Source: Arthrobacter silviterrae
GTDB taxonomy: Bacteria > Actinomycetota > Actinomycetes > Actinomycetales > Micrococcaceae
DNA length: 64,000 nucleotides
Direction: 5' to 3'
Assembly: GCF_011045165.1 (NCBI RefSeq)
Contig: NZ_JAAKZI010000003.1
Span: forward strand, 1-64,000
The notes under the pieces are model-generated. The model did no database searches. It was not told the DNA's origin and saw only the letters and a program-made list of their open reading frames with translations. This document shows, piece by piece, positions 1-8,463 of this stretch (position 1 is its first letter; the number at the start of each line of letters is the position of its first letter). A program made the translations under genes and the position numbers.

Positions 1-243
1 TCTGTACCTTGATTGGCATCGTGCGTGGCAGGCCTGGAATCCAAGTACCGATGCTGGCCCGCGTGTAGTGGACTGCCATCCGACCTTTCAGGTGGCCGTT
101 CCAAACGCATGCTACTGACACAGAATATGGTCCCCTCAGTAGAAGTCGCATGTCACAGCTACCCGAATGAAGTTGACCACTTATGCGCAGTCTGTCGATG
201 AAAGCTTGCCAAAAGTTCAACCGCAAGAGAATGGTGTACTTTG

Positions 244-945
244 ATGGAGATGCTACATAGTCCCACCGAAGCCGGCGGGTTGGGCTTCTGTCATGATGCC
301 CTTAGTCTCCTACCTCAGGGCTATCACGGGCCTTTGGTAATTTCGCTCGATTCAAACATACTTATCGACCTGCGTGAGCACGGAGTTGCAGTGCTTAACA
401 ATGGTCAAATTGTTGATCTCGAGAGAGAGTACGCGCGGAACCTTGAAGGCTTGGGAACAATCCTGAACTTGTGGCTTGTGCGAGACCTCCGATTCGTCGT
501 TACGCCTCGATCCCTTACTGATGCAAGAAGGCGGACCGATCGCTTCCTCGCCTCACACGCCCCTGCCGTGGAAGCGATTGGAGAAGCGCTGGCGTTCCAA
601 ATCGGTGACTGGGGCCAACGTGCTCCGTCTAACGCCCCGGCCTCACCGTCCATTGGTCAAGAAACTGGGTTGCCAATCGGAGCTGACCGGGATCTCATCC
701 TTGAAGCACAATCCGTCCGTGCGCACATATTTCTCACCAGGGACAAACAAGTTCTCAAACAGGCCCGGTTGAGCGGGCCGAAACTGGCCATTATGACACC
801 GGCGGCGGTAGCTGAACTTCTTGTTGGAAGTGGTGTCGAATTGTTCGCGGGTGGGACCTGCACGGCGCACGATTGCCCATACAGCGGATGGCCGTTGCCG
901 TTCCCTGACATAGGGAAATGGGGACCACTTCTTAGTCTCTTCTAG
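244..945 (+). CDS. PIN-domain protein (probable ribonuclease)
   Basis: A 233-residue protein with the layout of a PIN nuclease. A hydrophobic strand ends in the first acidic residue (VISLDSNILIDL, Asp about 36). Further acids follow in GADRDLILEA (about 148-150) and in FLTRDK (about 167), the usual third and fourth positions. PIN proteins cleave RNA with bound divalent metal and are often VapC-type toxins, but this one is far longer than a typical VapC (about 130 residues) and no antitoxin-like ORF lies next to it. The tail carries a CTAHDC segment that might bind metal. ATG at 244 is chosen; an in-frame TTG at 241 is also possible, and no strong ribosome site separates them. It stands alone at the left edge of the island. 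The family call is good; the biological role is unknown. Confidence 0.72.
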   Translation: MEMLHSPTEAGGLGFCHDALSLLPQGYHGPLVISLDSNILIDLREHGVAVLNNGQIVDLEREYARNLEGLGTILNLWLVRDLRFVVTPRSLTDARRRTDRFLASHAPAVEAIGEALAFQIGDWGQRAPSNAPASPSIGQETGLPIGADRDLILEAQSVRAHIFLTRDKQVLKQARLSGPKLAIMTPAAVAELLVGSGVELFAGGTCTAHDCPYSGWPLPFPDIGKWGPLLSLF

Positions 946-994
946 GGACTGCCCCTGCTTTGTTTGAGAGGATCAACGAAATCCGGGGCAGTCC
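946..994. terminator. Hairpin between convergent genes
   Basis: A perfect 10-bp inverted repeat (GGACTGCCCC at 946-955, GGGGCAGTCC at 985-994) with a 29-base loop begins directly after the PIN gene's stop. It lies between this gene and the oppositely oriented nuclease gene. There is no clear T tract, so it is a probable bidirectional terminator only by position. Confidence 0.45.
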
Positions 995-1062
995 ACTGGT
1001 TGTGTATTTCTATAGTCCCGTAGTGGCGTCAGTTTGGTCTTTCCAGAGTCGGCAGACGTCGC

Positions 1063-1953
1063 CTAGGTTGCGAGGATCGCTCCGTAGCTGGCGATTCGTA
1101 GATCTAAAAGTTCGTAAGTCTGGCTCGATACATCACAGTGTTTTGACAATTCCGCGATGCGTGTCCTATCGAAGATTACGCCAGCTTCCTGAAGTCTTCG
1201 GTGCCAGTTGGCGATTGGTACAACCACGCAAAAAGGAATAGCCAAAAGTCGGAGGACTCCGGAGGCGGGATCTATGTGGTTCATGATCGTTCTGTTGTTA
1301 GCTTCCATAGTCTTAGTGGTCCAGTCGCGCCCAGTCGCGCACTGCAGCCAAGCGTGGGGGCCACCTGAACGACGGTCCCTAAACGATTGCCAGAAGACAC
1401 CGTCTAGACCAAGATCTTTGTCCGTTGGTAGGACCGGGAACTTCACTTCGTAGTGGATCAAATGCGATTTCTTCGCATAAATATTAATTCGATCTTGCAA
1501 TCCAGCAGGTTCACCTCTAAGTGCAGGGAAACCTATTCGATATGAATTTGACCCTGTCCATCCAGCGATTAATTCAATACATAAGTATTCGAAATTGCGG
1601 CGATCTTCCGATGTTACTTCCTGTTTACTGCTGATAAACAATAGGTATAAATAGATAATCCAATACGTTTTATGGCGACCTTCTCTGCGAGTCATTTTAT
1701 TGCTGTCAATATGAAATGGCCAACTTGCTAGTAGTTGTTGTTGCCTAGATTTTAGAATTGACCATATATTAGATTCGAGCTTCACATCCCTCTTTGAAAA
1801 ATTTGTTTCATCGGTTTCCCATGGAATTAGATGTGAAAGATCGCCCCTCTTTAGGGTCTTGTTATTGAGAATTGCCCAGGCTTCAAGCCAATCTGCAATA
1901 ATTTCAGCCGTGAGTTCTTGGGTCCAACTCTCTTGGAGATCTGGGAATTCCAT
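1063..1953 (-). CDS. Probable PD-(D/E)XK-like nuclease, partner of ParB-like protein
   Basis: A 296-residue protein with no clear named family. Residues 120-131 (NFEYLCIELIAG) resemble the opening helix of restriction-endonuclease folds with a conserved Glu. Residues 179-214 hold an Asp in LGLDGV (D184), then LQCATG (Q204) and a Lys at 214, a spacing compatible with a D...(Q)...K active site. The following hydrophobic strand (FCVVVP, 241-246) fits the same fold. No membrane segment is credible. It is the second gene of a two-gene operon: its ATG overlaps the stop of the ParB-like gene by one base (TAATG on the minus strand), so the two products are probably made together. The DNA is AT-rich for this genome, a sign of transfer. 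The nuclease assignment is inference from motifs; a defence role is suggested only by context. Confidence 0.6.
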   Translation of the reverse strand: MEFPDLQESWTQELTAEIIADWLEAWAILNNKTLKRGDLSHLIPWETDETNFSKRDVKLESNIWSILKSRQQQLLASWPFHIDSNKMTRREGRHKTYWIIYLYLLFISSKQEVTSEDRRNFEYLCIELIAGWTGSNSYRIGFPALRGEPAGLQDRINIYAKKSHLIHYEVKFPVLPTDKDLGLDGVFWQSFRDRRSGGPHAWLQCATGRDWTTKTMEANNRTIMNHIDPASGVLRLLAIPFCVVVPIANWHRRLQEAGVIFDRTRIAELSKHCDVSSQTYELLDLRIASYGAILAT

Positions 1954-3065
1954 TAGCTGTCGACCTGTGTGGAATCAAGATTGCTGCCAGTCTTGCTGGC
2001 TCCGATGAGGACGTTAATAACTCGGGCAAGCTTTGCAATCTCTTCATGCACTGTTTCATCTAGGTCGGCAGAAGCTATATCAGGTAGAAGTTCGGATAGC
2101 TGACTTCCTATTTTCGCAATTTTCGTAGCGAGTAGTTCATGCCCAGGAGTGGCAATTTTATATGCAGACTCGAGGTCCTCGGTATTCCTTAGCCATTGGA
2201 GGGCACGCTCGCTGGCGACCACAGCGCCAAGTTTTTTCTTGATTTCTCGGGATTCACCTATGACAGGAGGTGTTTCATACCCATCCCCATAGATCCAAAC
2301 AAGCATTTCTTCCAACTTGGCCAAGTTATCGGGTTCGACAAGATTGGAAACACTAGCCGTCGGGAGGGCCAGTGATATTCCAAGGTGCTTCTTTATGCTG
2401 GTGTTTCCCAGCATCGTTTCAATTAGGGAAAAGTTCTCTGCAAGCGTCTGTATTTCTATCTGAGGCAGATCGGTTTCTACCTGTCGATATAGTACGTAGC
2501 TTTGGTACATTCTCTTTGCCGCTGTCGCCGTCGGATCGCCAATGAGTTCCTGGACTTCATCAACCGTGCGCCCATCCTCCACCAGCTTTGCGACGAATCT
2601 TGCTTTTTGGAGAGGCTTCCATGTCCTAGCGCCAGTAATGTGACGAAATCCAAGATAAGGCGCTACCGATTCACGGTTTCTGTACTTAACTGTGGGAACA
2701 ACTTCGAGCCCAAGGCGCTGATCTTCAGTTAATTCTGGCCAATTTGATGAATCTCCGCCTATTTCAAGCAATAATTCCGGGGACAATAGAAGCTTCAGGG
2801 TAGCAAGCCGCCTGTTCCCCTCAACTACGACCAATGTATCGTCTGAACCGTCGATCGTAACTAGGGGTTCTTCTTCAAAGTACCCGTTGCGCTGAAAAGA
2901 CAGAGCAAGTTCCTCCAACGACTCTTGAAAGTACAGGATCTTTACGATCTTGGTCTGGTCGTATTCTGGTGAGGCAAGCCGTGGGTTCTCAGGGTCCAAC
3001 AGGAGGTCATGCACACTCACGTTGGATCGAATCGTTCTCGGACTCACTTCATCGGCTTTCGTCAT
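1953..3065 (-). CDS. ParB/Srx-like protein, first gene of putative defence operon
   Basis: A 370-residue protein whose N-terminal third has the ParB/sulfiredoxin fold. Residues 16-30 give the strand and DPENPRL typical of the ParB start, and VVVEGNRRLATL (about 79-90) is the GNRR nucleotide-binding signature (CTP or ATP in known members). Residues 140-220 look like a helical HTH-type region, and the rest is helical. ParB folds serve chromosome partition, but stand-alone versions also act as nucleases or NTP-dependent switches in defence and modification systems. Partition is unlikely here because no ParA or parS-like repeats lie nearby. Its stop overlaps the start of the downstream nuclease-like gene by one base, so the proteins probably act in one system. 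Codon and base use are AT-rich compared with the core genome. Confidence 0.75.
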   Translation of the reverse strand: MTKADEVSPRTIRSNVSVHDLLLDPENPRLASPEYDQTKIVKILYFQESLEELALSFQRNGYFEEEPLVTIDGSDDTLVVVEGNRRLATLKLLLSPELLLEIGGDSSNWPELTEDQRLGLEVVPTVKYRNRESVAPYLGFRHITGARTWKPLQKARFVAKLVEDGRTVDEVQELIGDPTATAAKRMYQSYVLYRQVETDLPQIEIQTLAENFSLIETMLGNTSIKKHLGISLALPTASVSNLVEPDNLAKLEEMLVWIYGDGYETPPVIGESREIKKKLGAVVASERALQWLRNTEDLESAYKIATPGHELLATKIAKIGSQLSELLPDIASADLDETVHEEIAKLARVINVLIGASKTGSNLDSTQVDS

Positions 3066-3661
3066 GTCTCTATTCTGTCCTACTTTCCTTAGTACCAGGC
3101 CCTGTGCAGGCGCGGTGTTGGGAACCTTTGCCCGTTAGGTCTAGAAACTAGGAGTTCCCCACGAATCGATTCTTCAGTTTTCAGTGTTCGTGACAGTCTG
3201 GACCCGGTCAGTAGGCTGCACCGCGGTAGTGCGGCACCACCTGACCCGCACGGTTTGCAAGACCAGTTCGGCTGGGGCACATCGCAATTAACTGTCTGGG
3301 TACACGCCGGCCAACTGAGGTTCATCTGTAGGCGGGTGCTTTGCCTCGGATTGATAGGCCGTGCGGAGTGGGGCATCTATGAAGGAACTTGTCGATGATC
3401 GTCATTGGCAAGGGACCATGACGAAGACGTTTCTTCAATGAGTACATCAACCATGACGACGTGCAAATATGTGGCTCGTCGTGGAGTTTCAGTAGCAGTT
3501 GACCAGCTCCTCAACGTTCGGCAGTTTGCCTGCAACCGATCCGAGCGAAGTCGAGATGTGTGGGTTTTCATAAAGGCTTTCTCGATTTGTATATTCTTAG
3601 AAAATCGGGCAGCATCAGCCAAAACCATTCAAGTTTGAGTCATCGCTAAACGGGGGTAAAA
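3066..3661. other. Intergenic region between divergent island operons
   Basis: About 600 bases separate the ParB-like gene (minus) from the ATPase remnant (plus), and must hold both promoters. Two short plus-strand reading frames exist: 20 codons from ATG 3379, and one from ATG 3438 ending at 3638. Neither has a good ribosome site or a recognisable motif, so neither is called. I see no strong hairpin or riboswitch. The length leaves room for a regulatory RNA. Confidence 0.4.
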
Positions 3662-6105
3662 GTGACTGAACTGCATGCACTCACCTTGAATGAGCTGGCT
3701 GAATCTTTACGAGCGCAGGCTGCCGACAGTCTGGCCGGGGATGCAGAGGCTTGGAATGAATTGGTCCGTTTGGTGGATGACGCAACCACAGATGACTGTA
3801 GTGATGTTTTGACTACAAACCGTAAGTGGCTGCTCCGAAAACTGTCCGTCGAGGGTTTCCGTGGAGCTAAACACAAGTTTGATCTTGACCTTGACAATCC
3901 TCGAGGCATAACCGTACTTTTTGGTGAAAACGGCTCTGGCAAGTCAAGCCTGGCGGAAGCAGTACGCGTCGCCATCGAAGGTAGAACCAGTGCAACGCAT
4001 CTGGAGACGACTGGAAGCGGGCATGAACTCTGGGAAGCCTCGATCGGCGAAGTCAAGGTGTCGAAAGTGCAACGATAGCTCTCGTTCTGACTGATGAATC
4101 CACAACCGATCGGCTTACAATTCAGGCCACTATTGATGCGACGGGAGTGAGACGAAATGGGTCCCTTGAGAATCGAGAGGGACGAGTCGATCTAGACGCA
4201 AGTTCGCTTGCCTGGAGGGTCTGGGCTGACGCAGTCAGGGCATCACCGCCAGTGTTGGCATACGCAGAGCTGGCGGACGAGCTGCAGAAGAAAAGGGACC
4301 TGCGGGTCTGGTTGACTTCGTGTCTCGCGATGGACAACGCCACGAGAATTTTCGATGCCATCGTCAAATCTGAAGTTGAGTCGGCCTTGCCTGCGGAGAA
4401 GCGCATCACGAACGCAAGGGTGCGTGCTGAAAGCGCTGTCTTAGAAGTCGATGTTCAGGCGAAACGGCAAGGCGTTGAAGGAATTTCTGAGCTTGAATGG
4501 GCAACGTGTGACTCGATGGAGAAACTCGACGATTGGTTGCAGTCGAACGACATCATCATGAGAGAAAAGCGTCTCCATGTCCTCGATCGGGAAGTCTTGG
4601 CTGCCCTTCCTGACTGGGGTATTGAATTCACTGATAGTTGGAAGGCGTGGTCTCAAGCCGCCACGACGGCGCTCCTGACTGCACATGTCACTGAAGCAAT
4701 CGTGAGCATGCAGGACCGTGTTCTGAGTTCGCACCAGGGAGACAAGGGTGGCGTGTGCCCAACTTGTGGATCACTCCATGGAGACTGGAGAGGCCACTTG
4801 CAAGCAGAGGCGAAGAGGCTTCGGCATGCTCAGCTGGCAGCACTTGGTCTAAAGGGGCTTGTTCGTGAGCGTTCGGCCAAACTCCTTGGCCCTCTAAAGA
4901 CATGTCTCCTCGTCTTGCCATCGGGCTGTGACGCGTCTGTCACCGAGCTCAGGAATCTGATTGCCGAGGTAGAAAGATCCAACACAGGCGATGATCTTGA
5001 TGTTGATTTGTTGTTGGCGATTGGCAATTTGTCCAGGTGGATCCAGGGTCCCGAGGCTAAATCTATTTTCAGGTCTGCGCTTGAGGCTTCAGGGCTGCAG
5101 CACCAATGGCGGTGCAATCGCTGGGACGCTGTCGCTCCTTTTGTGGCGACGTTTCGTTCGGAAATTGAGGCTGCTGCAAAGGCAGGAATGCTCAAATGGG
5201 CCCGAACAAAATGGAATCGTCACCTAGCGTAAATTCGCAGTCAACGCAGCACCAGCCTCCAGGCAGTGGTTAGTCCAGCGGTATCGACCCTTCTTGGTGA
5301 CGTGGGAATCTCTGTGTCTACAATTGACATCACCAAAGCCGAAAGTAGGCTAGAACTCGTCGACTCGAAGGGGCGGGTCGTAGAGCTGGCTCACCTCAGC
5401 GCTGGCCAAAGAAACGCCCTGATCTTGAGTCCAGTGATTGCGACTGCAGAGTCTGGGATTTTCGGATTCTATGTTCTGGATGACCCGGTTCACGCGTTCG
5501 ATGACTTTCGAGTAGATAAGCTGTCCGCCGTGCTTGCCCAGCTCGGCCGTCGGCAAGCGCTGATTGTGACTACGCATGACGCTCGCTTCGTTTCATATCT
5601 TCGAGTCCATGCCCCCTTGGAATTCTCGGTGCTGGCTACGCGCAGAGATGGAGACGGGCGAATGACACTGACAGCCACTGAGGATGCGCCTGCGGAGCTG
5701 ATTCAGTTCGCTAAAGACCTCGCCGGCGACTTGGAAAAAGTCGAAGCAGTGCAAGGACGATCGGAAGTGATTGCTCTCCTGCGGATGGCACTCGATGAAG
5801 CCTTTGAACAACTTGCTCTTCGGCATTTCGCGCGACGGCCAGCTGCCGAGGCGAAACAGGATCGAGCTTATTTTGACCAAGCGATGATGACTGGAGACCG
5901 GAAGAAGGCCCTCAGACAGTTCATGGCTGATAGTGAAACTCAGCTTGCAACCTTCACATTGGCTTGGCAGGTAGTCTATGTTTCGGCCAAGCGGTGGTCT
6001 CAAGCGGTCCACAGCACCCATCTGGTCCCAGATGCGGGTCAGCTACCAGTCGAGATTGCGATTGCAGGTCAGGCTGTCGATATCCTCCGGGGAATCAGGT
6101 GGTAG
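3662..6105 (+). pseudogene. Disrupted SMC-like zinc-hook ATPase (RloC/Rad50-type)
   Basis: Three collinear pieces form one roughly 814-residue ATPase. The first (GTG 3662, preceded by a GGGGG ribosome site) has the SMC-like start LSVEGFRGAKHKF and the Walker A GENGSGKSS (residues 88-96), and stops at 4078. The sense continues one frame back from about 4057 (GVESATIALVLTDE), so a single base is missing near 4050-4058. The second piece carries a CPTCG zinc-hook motif at about 4755 inside a coiled-coil-like stretch. It ends at an in-frame TAA at 5230-5232, after which the same frame resumes at once with IRSQRSTSLQAVVSPAV. The last piece has the signature LSAGQRNAL, Walker B GFYVLDDP and the H-loop TTHD. 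Such proteins act in DNA repair or as anticodon-nuclease and abortive-infection ATPases. I see no nuclease motif. Two separate lesions make this a probable pseudogene unless there are sequencing errors. Confidence 0.8.
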
Positions 6106-6109
6106 TGGT

Positions 6110-6499
6110 ATGAGCACTTTCGACCCCAAAATAGAGGCGCTCCGTATCCGTCGCGACATCGAATCGATCGCGCTCACACTTTGGGCGGACGCATCTGGCT
6201 TGGATCGCTCCATGCTTGTCTCAAAGGCCGTCGATAGGCGCCTAGTTTTGCTTATGGCCCAAGTTGAAGACCGCCAGCGCCTAGCGGCCTTCAGAGCAGC
6301 CCGACAGGCAGGTCATGTCTATGGTGAGACATCGGACGTCTTGCACGGGCGTACTCGAGGAGCACGATTTGGGGCAGTTCAGATTGGCGAATGGGACAAA
6401 GATTTGCAGAGGCTGCGCTCGTTCATCGGTGAGACACCGGCGATACCCCAAAGCCTGATGAAGGACGAGAAGTCGCCTTACAATCAGGAGGACTCGTGA
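6110..6499 (+). CDS. Small protein downstream of zinc-hook ATPase
   Basis: A 129-residue, mostly helical, charged protein of unknown family. ATG 6110 is chosen because it lies four bases after the ATPase stop, with GGTGG just ahead; the open frame extends further upstream but runs inside the ATPase. The protein has no transmembrane segment or signal peptide. The motif RLVLLMAQVEDRQRLAAFRAARQ suggests a helical bundle. The tight spacing points to a two-gene operon in which this protein partners the ATPase, so it may now be an orphan if the ATPase is truly broken. Confidence 0.6.
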   Translation: MSTFDPKIEALRIRRDIESIALTLWADASGLDRSMLVSKAVDRRLVLLMAQVEDRQRLAAFRAARQAGHVYGETSDVLHGRTRGARFGAVQIGEWDKDLQRLRSFIGETPAIPQSLMKDEKSPYNQEDS

Positions 6500-6704
6500 G
6501 TGCCTGCAATGTGAACTCTATTGACACATTTTCCCTCTCGTTCGGCTAACGGCTATCGATGTATGCATCGTGCTGAACAGGCCATGATGTCGGCAATCCC
6601 TGTTATCCATCGCCGACCGTCATTGCTGCCACCATCTGTGGTTAGCCGTTTCGTTGCGGAGCCTTAAGTAGCGGGAGGTGTTAGTTGCAACCGACTCGCC
6701 ATAA

Positions 6705-6734
6705 ACTCTCCAGAATCAACACAACCTGGAGAGT
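6705..6734. terminator. Hairpin terminator between convergent island genes
   Basis: A perfect 9-bp inverted repeat (ACTCTCCAG at 6705-6713, CTGGAGAGT at 6726-6734). It is followed by GTTT on the plus strand and by TTTAT on the minus strand. It sits directly after the stop of the minus-strand 70-residue ORF and about 200 bases after the ATPase operon, so it can end both transcripts. Confidence 0.55.
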
Positions 6735-6736
6735 GT

Positions 6737-6949
6737 TTAGTAGCCGCCATTGTTCCACTTTGTCCCCGGAAACATGGGCCAATACGGGGCAATGGCAAAA
6801 GTCAGCAGCTCGCTACTTGTAAAGCCGGGATAGACATGCGGATTGTCGGCTCCCGCTTGTCTCGTTGCTGCGATGATGGCCGCGCGAGTGCAACTCAGGG
6901 ATGGGTCCACCTCCGCGTCGAGGGCGTTCGCCTTTAACGCCATAGCCAA
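6737..6949 (-). CDS. Hypothetical 70-residue protein
   Basis: A short protein ending in an aromatic, glycine-rich tail (GTKWNNGGY), with two hydrophobic stretches but no clear membrane span. I do not recognise the family. Support comes from position: it starts 17 bases after the stop of the helicase-associated-domain gene on the same strand, and a hairpin terminator follows its stop immediately. No better frame competes on the other strand. It could also be the remnant of a larger gene. Confidence 0.42.
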   Translation of the reverse strand: MAMALKANALDAEVDPSLSCTRAAIIAATRQAGADNPHVYPGFTSSELLTFAIAPYWPMFPGTKWNNGGY

Positions 6950-6966
6950 GGCTTGGTGCTAGATTT

Positions 6967-7593
6967 CTACATCGTGCTGTGCCAGCCCGGCATCACGTCA
7001 TCGAGTGCACCCTCACGCCACCAGGCAAGTCTTCCCTCCCCGCGGGCCTGTGTCTGGACGTGCAGCCAAACACCCAAGACACGTTCCTGCTCGCTGGCGT
7101 GGTTCTTCCACCTCGGGGTCCTTCCCGTAGAAGCGATGAATGCCTCGAGCTGGATGAGTCGTTGACGCCAGCGTTCATTCCACTCCCTGCGCTGAGGTGA
7201 CAGGTTCCACCCCGGCAACGTTCCCATGAGGATGATCTTCGAGGTGGACAGCTCGCCCCGGTGGTAGGCACGGCGCTGCTTGGCAATCCACGCATTCAGG
7301 GATGACTCGGTGGAATCACCGCCATGTCCTGGCAGTCTGCCGTGGCTGGCGAGGAAATCCTCGGCCCCCTTCAGGCGCCCTTTCCAGAGAACAGTTTGGT
7401 GGTCGCTTTCCCGGTTGGCGAAGGCGGCTTCGTGCTGGGCCCGCAACCCTTTCCTGAAACGTTCCCGGTTGGCAAGATGGGCCCTTACAGTATTGCCTCG
7501 CCTCTTGCACTGGTCGGCGATTTCGCGCACGGTCAGGCCGGAAGCGTACATCATGTCCCACTCCGGATGCCTTGACACCTCCCAGCCCGCCAT
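6967..7593 (-). CDS. Helicase-associated (HA) domain protein with two repeats
   Basis: A 208-residue protein. Residues 1-45 contain a small HTH-like segment (TVREIADQCKRRGNTVRAHL). Two copies of the helicase-associated domain follow, at about 70-125 and 140-205. Each has the pattern of a helix, GRLP or GRTP, then LNAWIAKQRRAY or LGVWLHVQTQAR, and ends PGWN or PGWH. In actinobacteria such domains occur in tandem, sometimes attached to helicases and sometimes alone as here, and probably bind nucleic acid. There is no helicase core. It lies in a minus-strand island run between a 78-residue protein and a 70-residue protein. The domain call is firm; the role is unknown. Confidence 0.75.
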   Translation of the reverse strand: MAGWEVSRHPEWDMMYASGLTVREIADQCKRRGNTVRAHLANRERFRKGLRAQHEAAFANRESDHQTVLWKGRLKGAEDFLASHGRLPGHGGDSTESSLNAWIAKQRRAYHRGELSTSKIILMGTLPGWNLSPQRREWNERWRQRLIQLEAFIASTGRTPRWKNHASEQERVLGVWLHVQTQARGEGRLAWWREGALDDVMPGWHSTM

Positions 7594-7644
7594 GTGTGTC
7601 AGAGTAGCCCAAAGTCTCGGTCCCTGCCACCAATTTTGGCAGTC

Positions 7645-7653
7645 TGTGGATAA
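7645..7653 (+). promoter_or_regulatory. Single perfect DnaA-box sequence
   Basis: TGTGGATAA, the reverse of TTATCCACA, lies in the 71-base gap between two minus-strand island genes. One isolated box does not make an origin, and no further copies or AT-rich unwinding element are seen. It may be chance. Confidence 0.25.
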
Positions 7654-7664
7654 CTACATTGACA

Positions 7665-7901
7665 TCACTTCCCGTGCCGGTCCCGGCGTTCGATGCGCTT
7701 GATTCGAGCATCCGGGAACCATCCGAGCCGGCAGGTTCCGTCATCGTCGTACCAGGCGACAAGTCCGTAGGAGCGGGTGTAGGCGACGACCGTGCCATGG
7801 AGTTCGCCGACTTTGACAAGCAGTCGCTGCCAGGGGGAGAAGCACTGGGGTTCCCAGTCGCTGCGATCGGAGTGGCGGTTGGATGCTACGACGATTTCCA
7901 T
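7665..7901 (-). CDS. Hypothetical 78-residue protein
   Basis: A small protein of unknown family with a beta-rich, tryptophan-containing core (SPWQRLLVKVGELHG, GLVAWYDDDG, LGWFPDARIKRIERR), which looks like a compact SH3- or Tudor-like barrel with a basic tail. ATG 7901 is preferred. The frame stays open upstream to 8039, but that part reads like a promoter or noncoding segment and has no good ribosome site. The stop lies 71 bases before the helicase-associated-domain gene on the same strand, so the two may be cotranscribed. Confidence 0.5.
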   Translation of the reverse strand: MEIVVASNRHSDRSDWEPQCFSPWQRLLVKVGELHGTVVAYTRSYGLVAWYDDDGTCRLGWFPDARIKRIERRDRHGK

Positions 7902-8319
7902 GAGCTTGGAATCTGGATCGAAATTATCCAGGATCAAAGTATGCACACTGTTACTGACATAGAACATAGTTATCAGGATCACCCGTCGTAGCAGCGTGAA
8001 GATCATCTGCACCAGTGAGACCATCGAGACCGTCGCCACCGAGCAGACGGAGTCTGAATGCTCCGACTATCGGCAGGGTTTCGATGACACCCTCCGAATG
8101 CTGCCTCAAGGTGTCCGACTGCCCAGCGTTCGCGTGGGAAGGTAGATCGGTCAATATCCCCTGTCCCACTTGAGCCTTTGGGAAAAACGTGGGATCCGTA
8201 TTGACGATGTAGTGTGCGGACATGCGGCATCCTTGTACGATCCGCAGATCGTGGACCGACCTCCGCAGCGCCGGCTATCGCACCTAACCGGGACTTAATC
8301 ACCTGCTTGGTTTCAAAAA

Positions 8320-8395
8320 GGGGAGTTCGCCACGCTGAAAAGGGGGAGTGATTTCTGAAGAAGATTTTGCTGAATTGGGGGAGTAAAGGGGGAGT
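8320..8395 (-). repeat. Four ACTCCCCC-type direct repeats beside tRNA-Arg
   Basis: Copies of (G)GGGGAGT on the plus strand lie at 8320-8326, 8342-8349, 8377-8384 and 8388-8395, each next to an A/T-rich run. On the minus strand they read ACTCCCC(C). They begin about 70 bases from the 3' end of tRNA-Arg, inside the island. Short direct repeats in this place resemble integrase arm-type sites, but no integrase gene is present in the window. Confidence 0.5.
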
Positions 8396-8419
8396 TGGGC
8401 TATTTTTGCCCTTAAATGA

Positions 8420-8452
8420 CTCTGACCTCCGGAATGAAACCGCAGGTCAGAG
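8420..8452. terminator. Hairpin downstream of tRNA-Arg
   Basis: A perfect 9-bp inverted repeat (CTCTGACCT at 8420-8428, AGGTCAGAG at 8444-8452) with a 15-base loop, 12 bases beyond the 3' end of tRNA-Arg. GCCCTTTT follows on the plus strand, and TCATTT on the minus strand. It most likely ends the tRNA transcript. Confidence 0.5.
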
Positions 8453-8463
8453 GCCCTTTTGGG

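Larger units (their letters stand above)
7902..8463. other. Island edge without confident genes
   Basis: About 560 bases between the last small island gene and tRNA-Arg. A 90-codon minus-strand frame (8223 down to 7951) and an overlapping 99-codon frame are open, but neither has a recognisable motif or ribosome site. The last 160 bases hold four G-rich repeats and a hairpin, listed separately. It may be decayed coding DNA next to an attachment site. Confidence 0.4.

Noticed and set aside
13-201. A 62-codon frame at the left edge
   Set aside because: No motif, ribosome site or composition supporting translation. It could be the remnant of something left of the window.
1953-3065. A plasmid or chromosome partition ParB
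   Set aside because: There is no ParA, no parS-like palindromes, and the gene is coupled to a nuclease-like partner instead.
4040-4065. Programmed -1 frameshifting in the zinc-hook ATPase
   Set aside because: No slippery heptamer or downstream stem is evident, and a second, in-frame stop lies further on, so mutation or error is more likely.
7951-8302. Two overlapping minus-strand frames of 90 and 99 codons at the island edge
   Set aside because: No ribosome site, motif or coherent composition. They may be decayed coding DNA but cannot be called.
8320-8395. A 6C RNA, suggested by the C-rich repeats on the minus strand
   Set aside because: The C runs are four or five bases long and do not sit in hairpin loops as the 6C motif requires.
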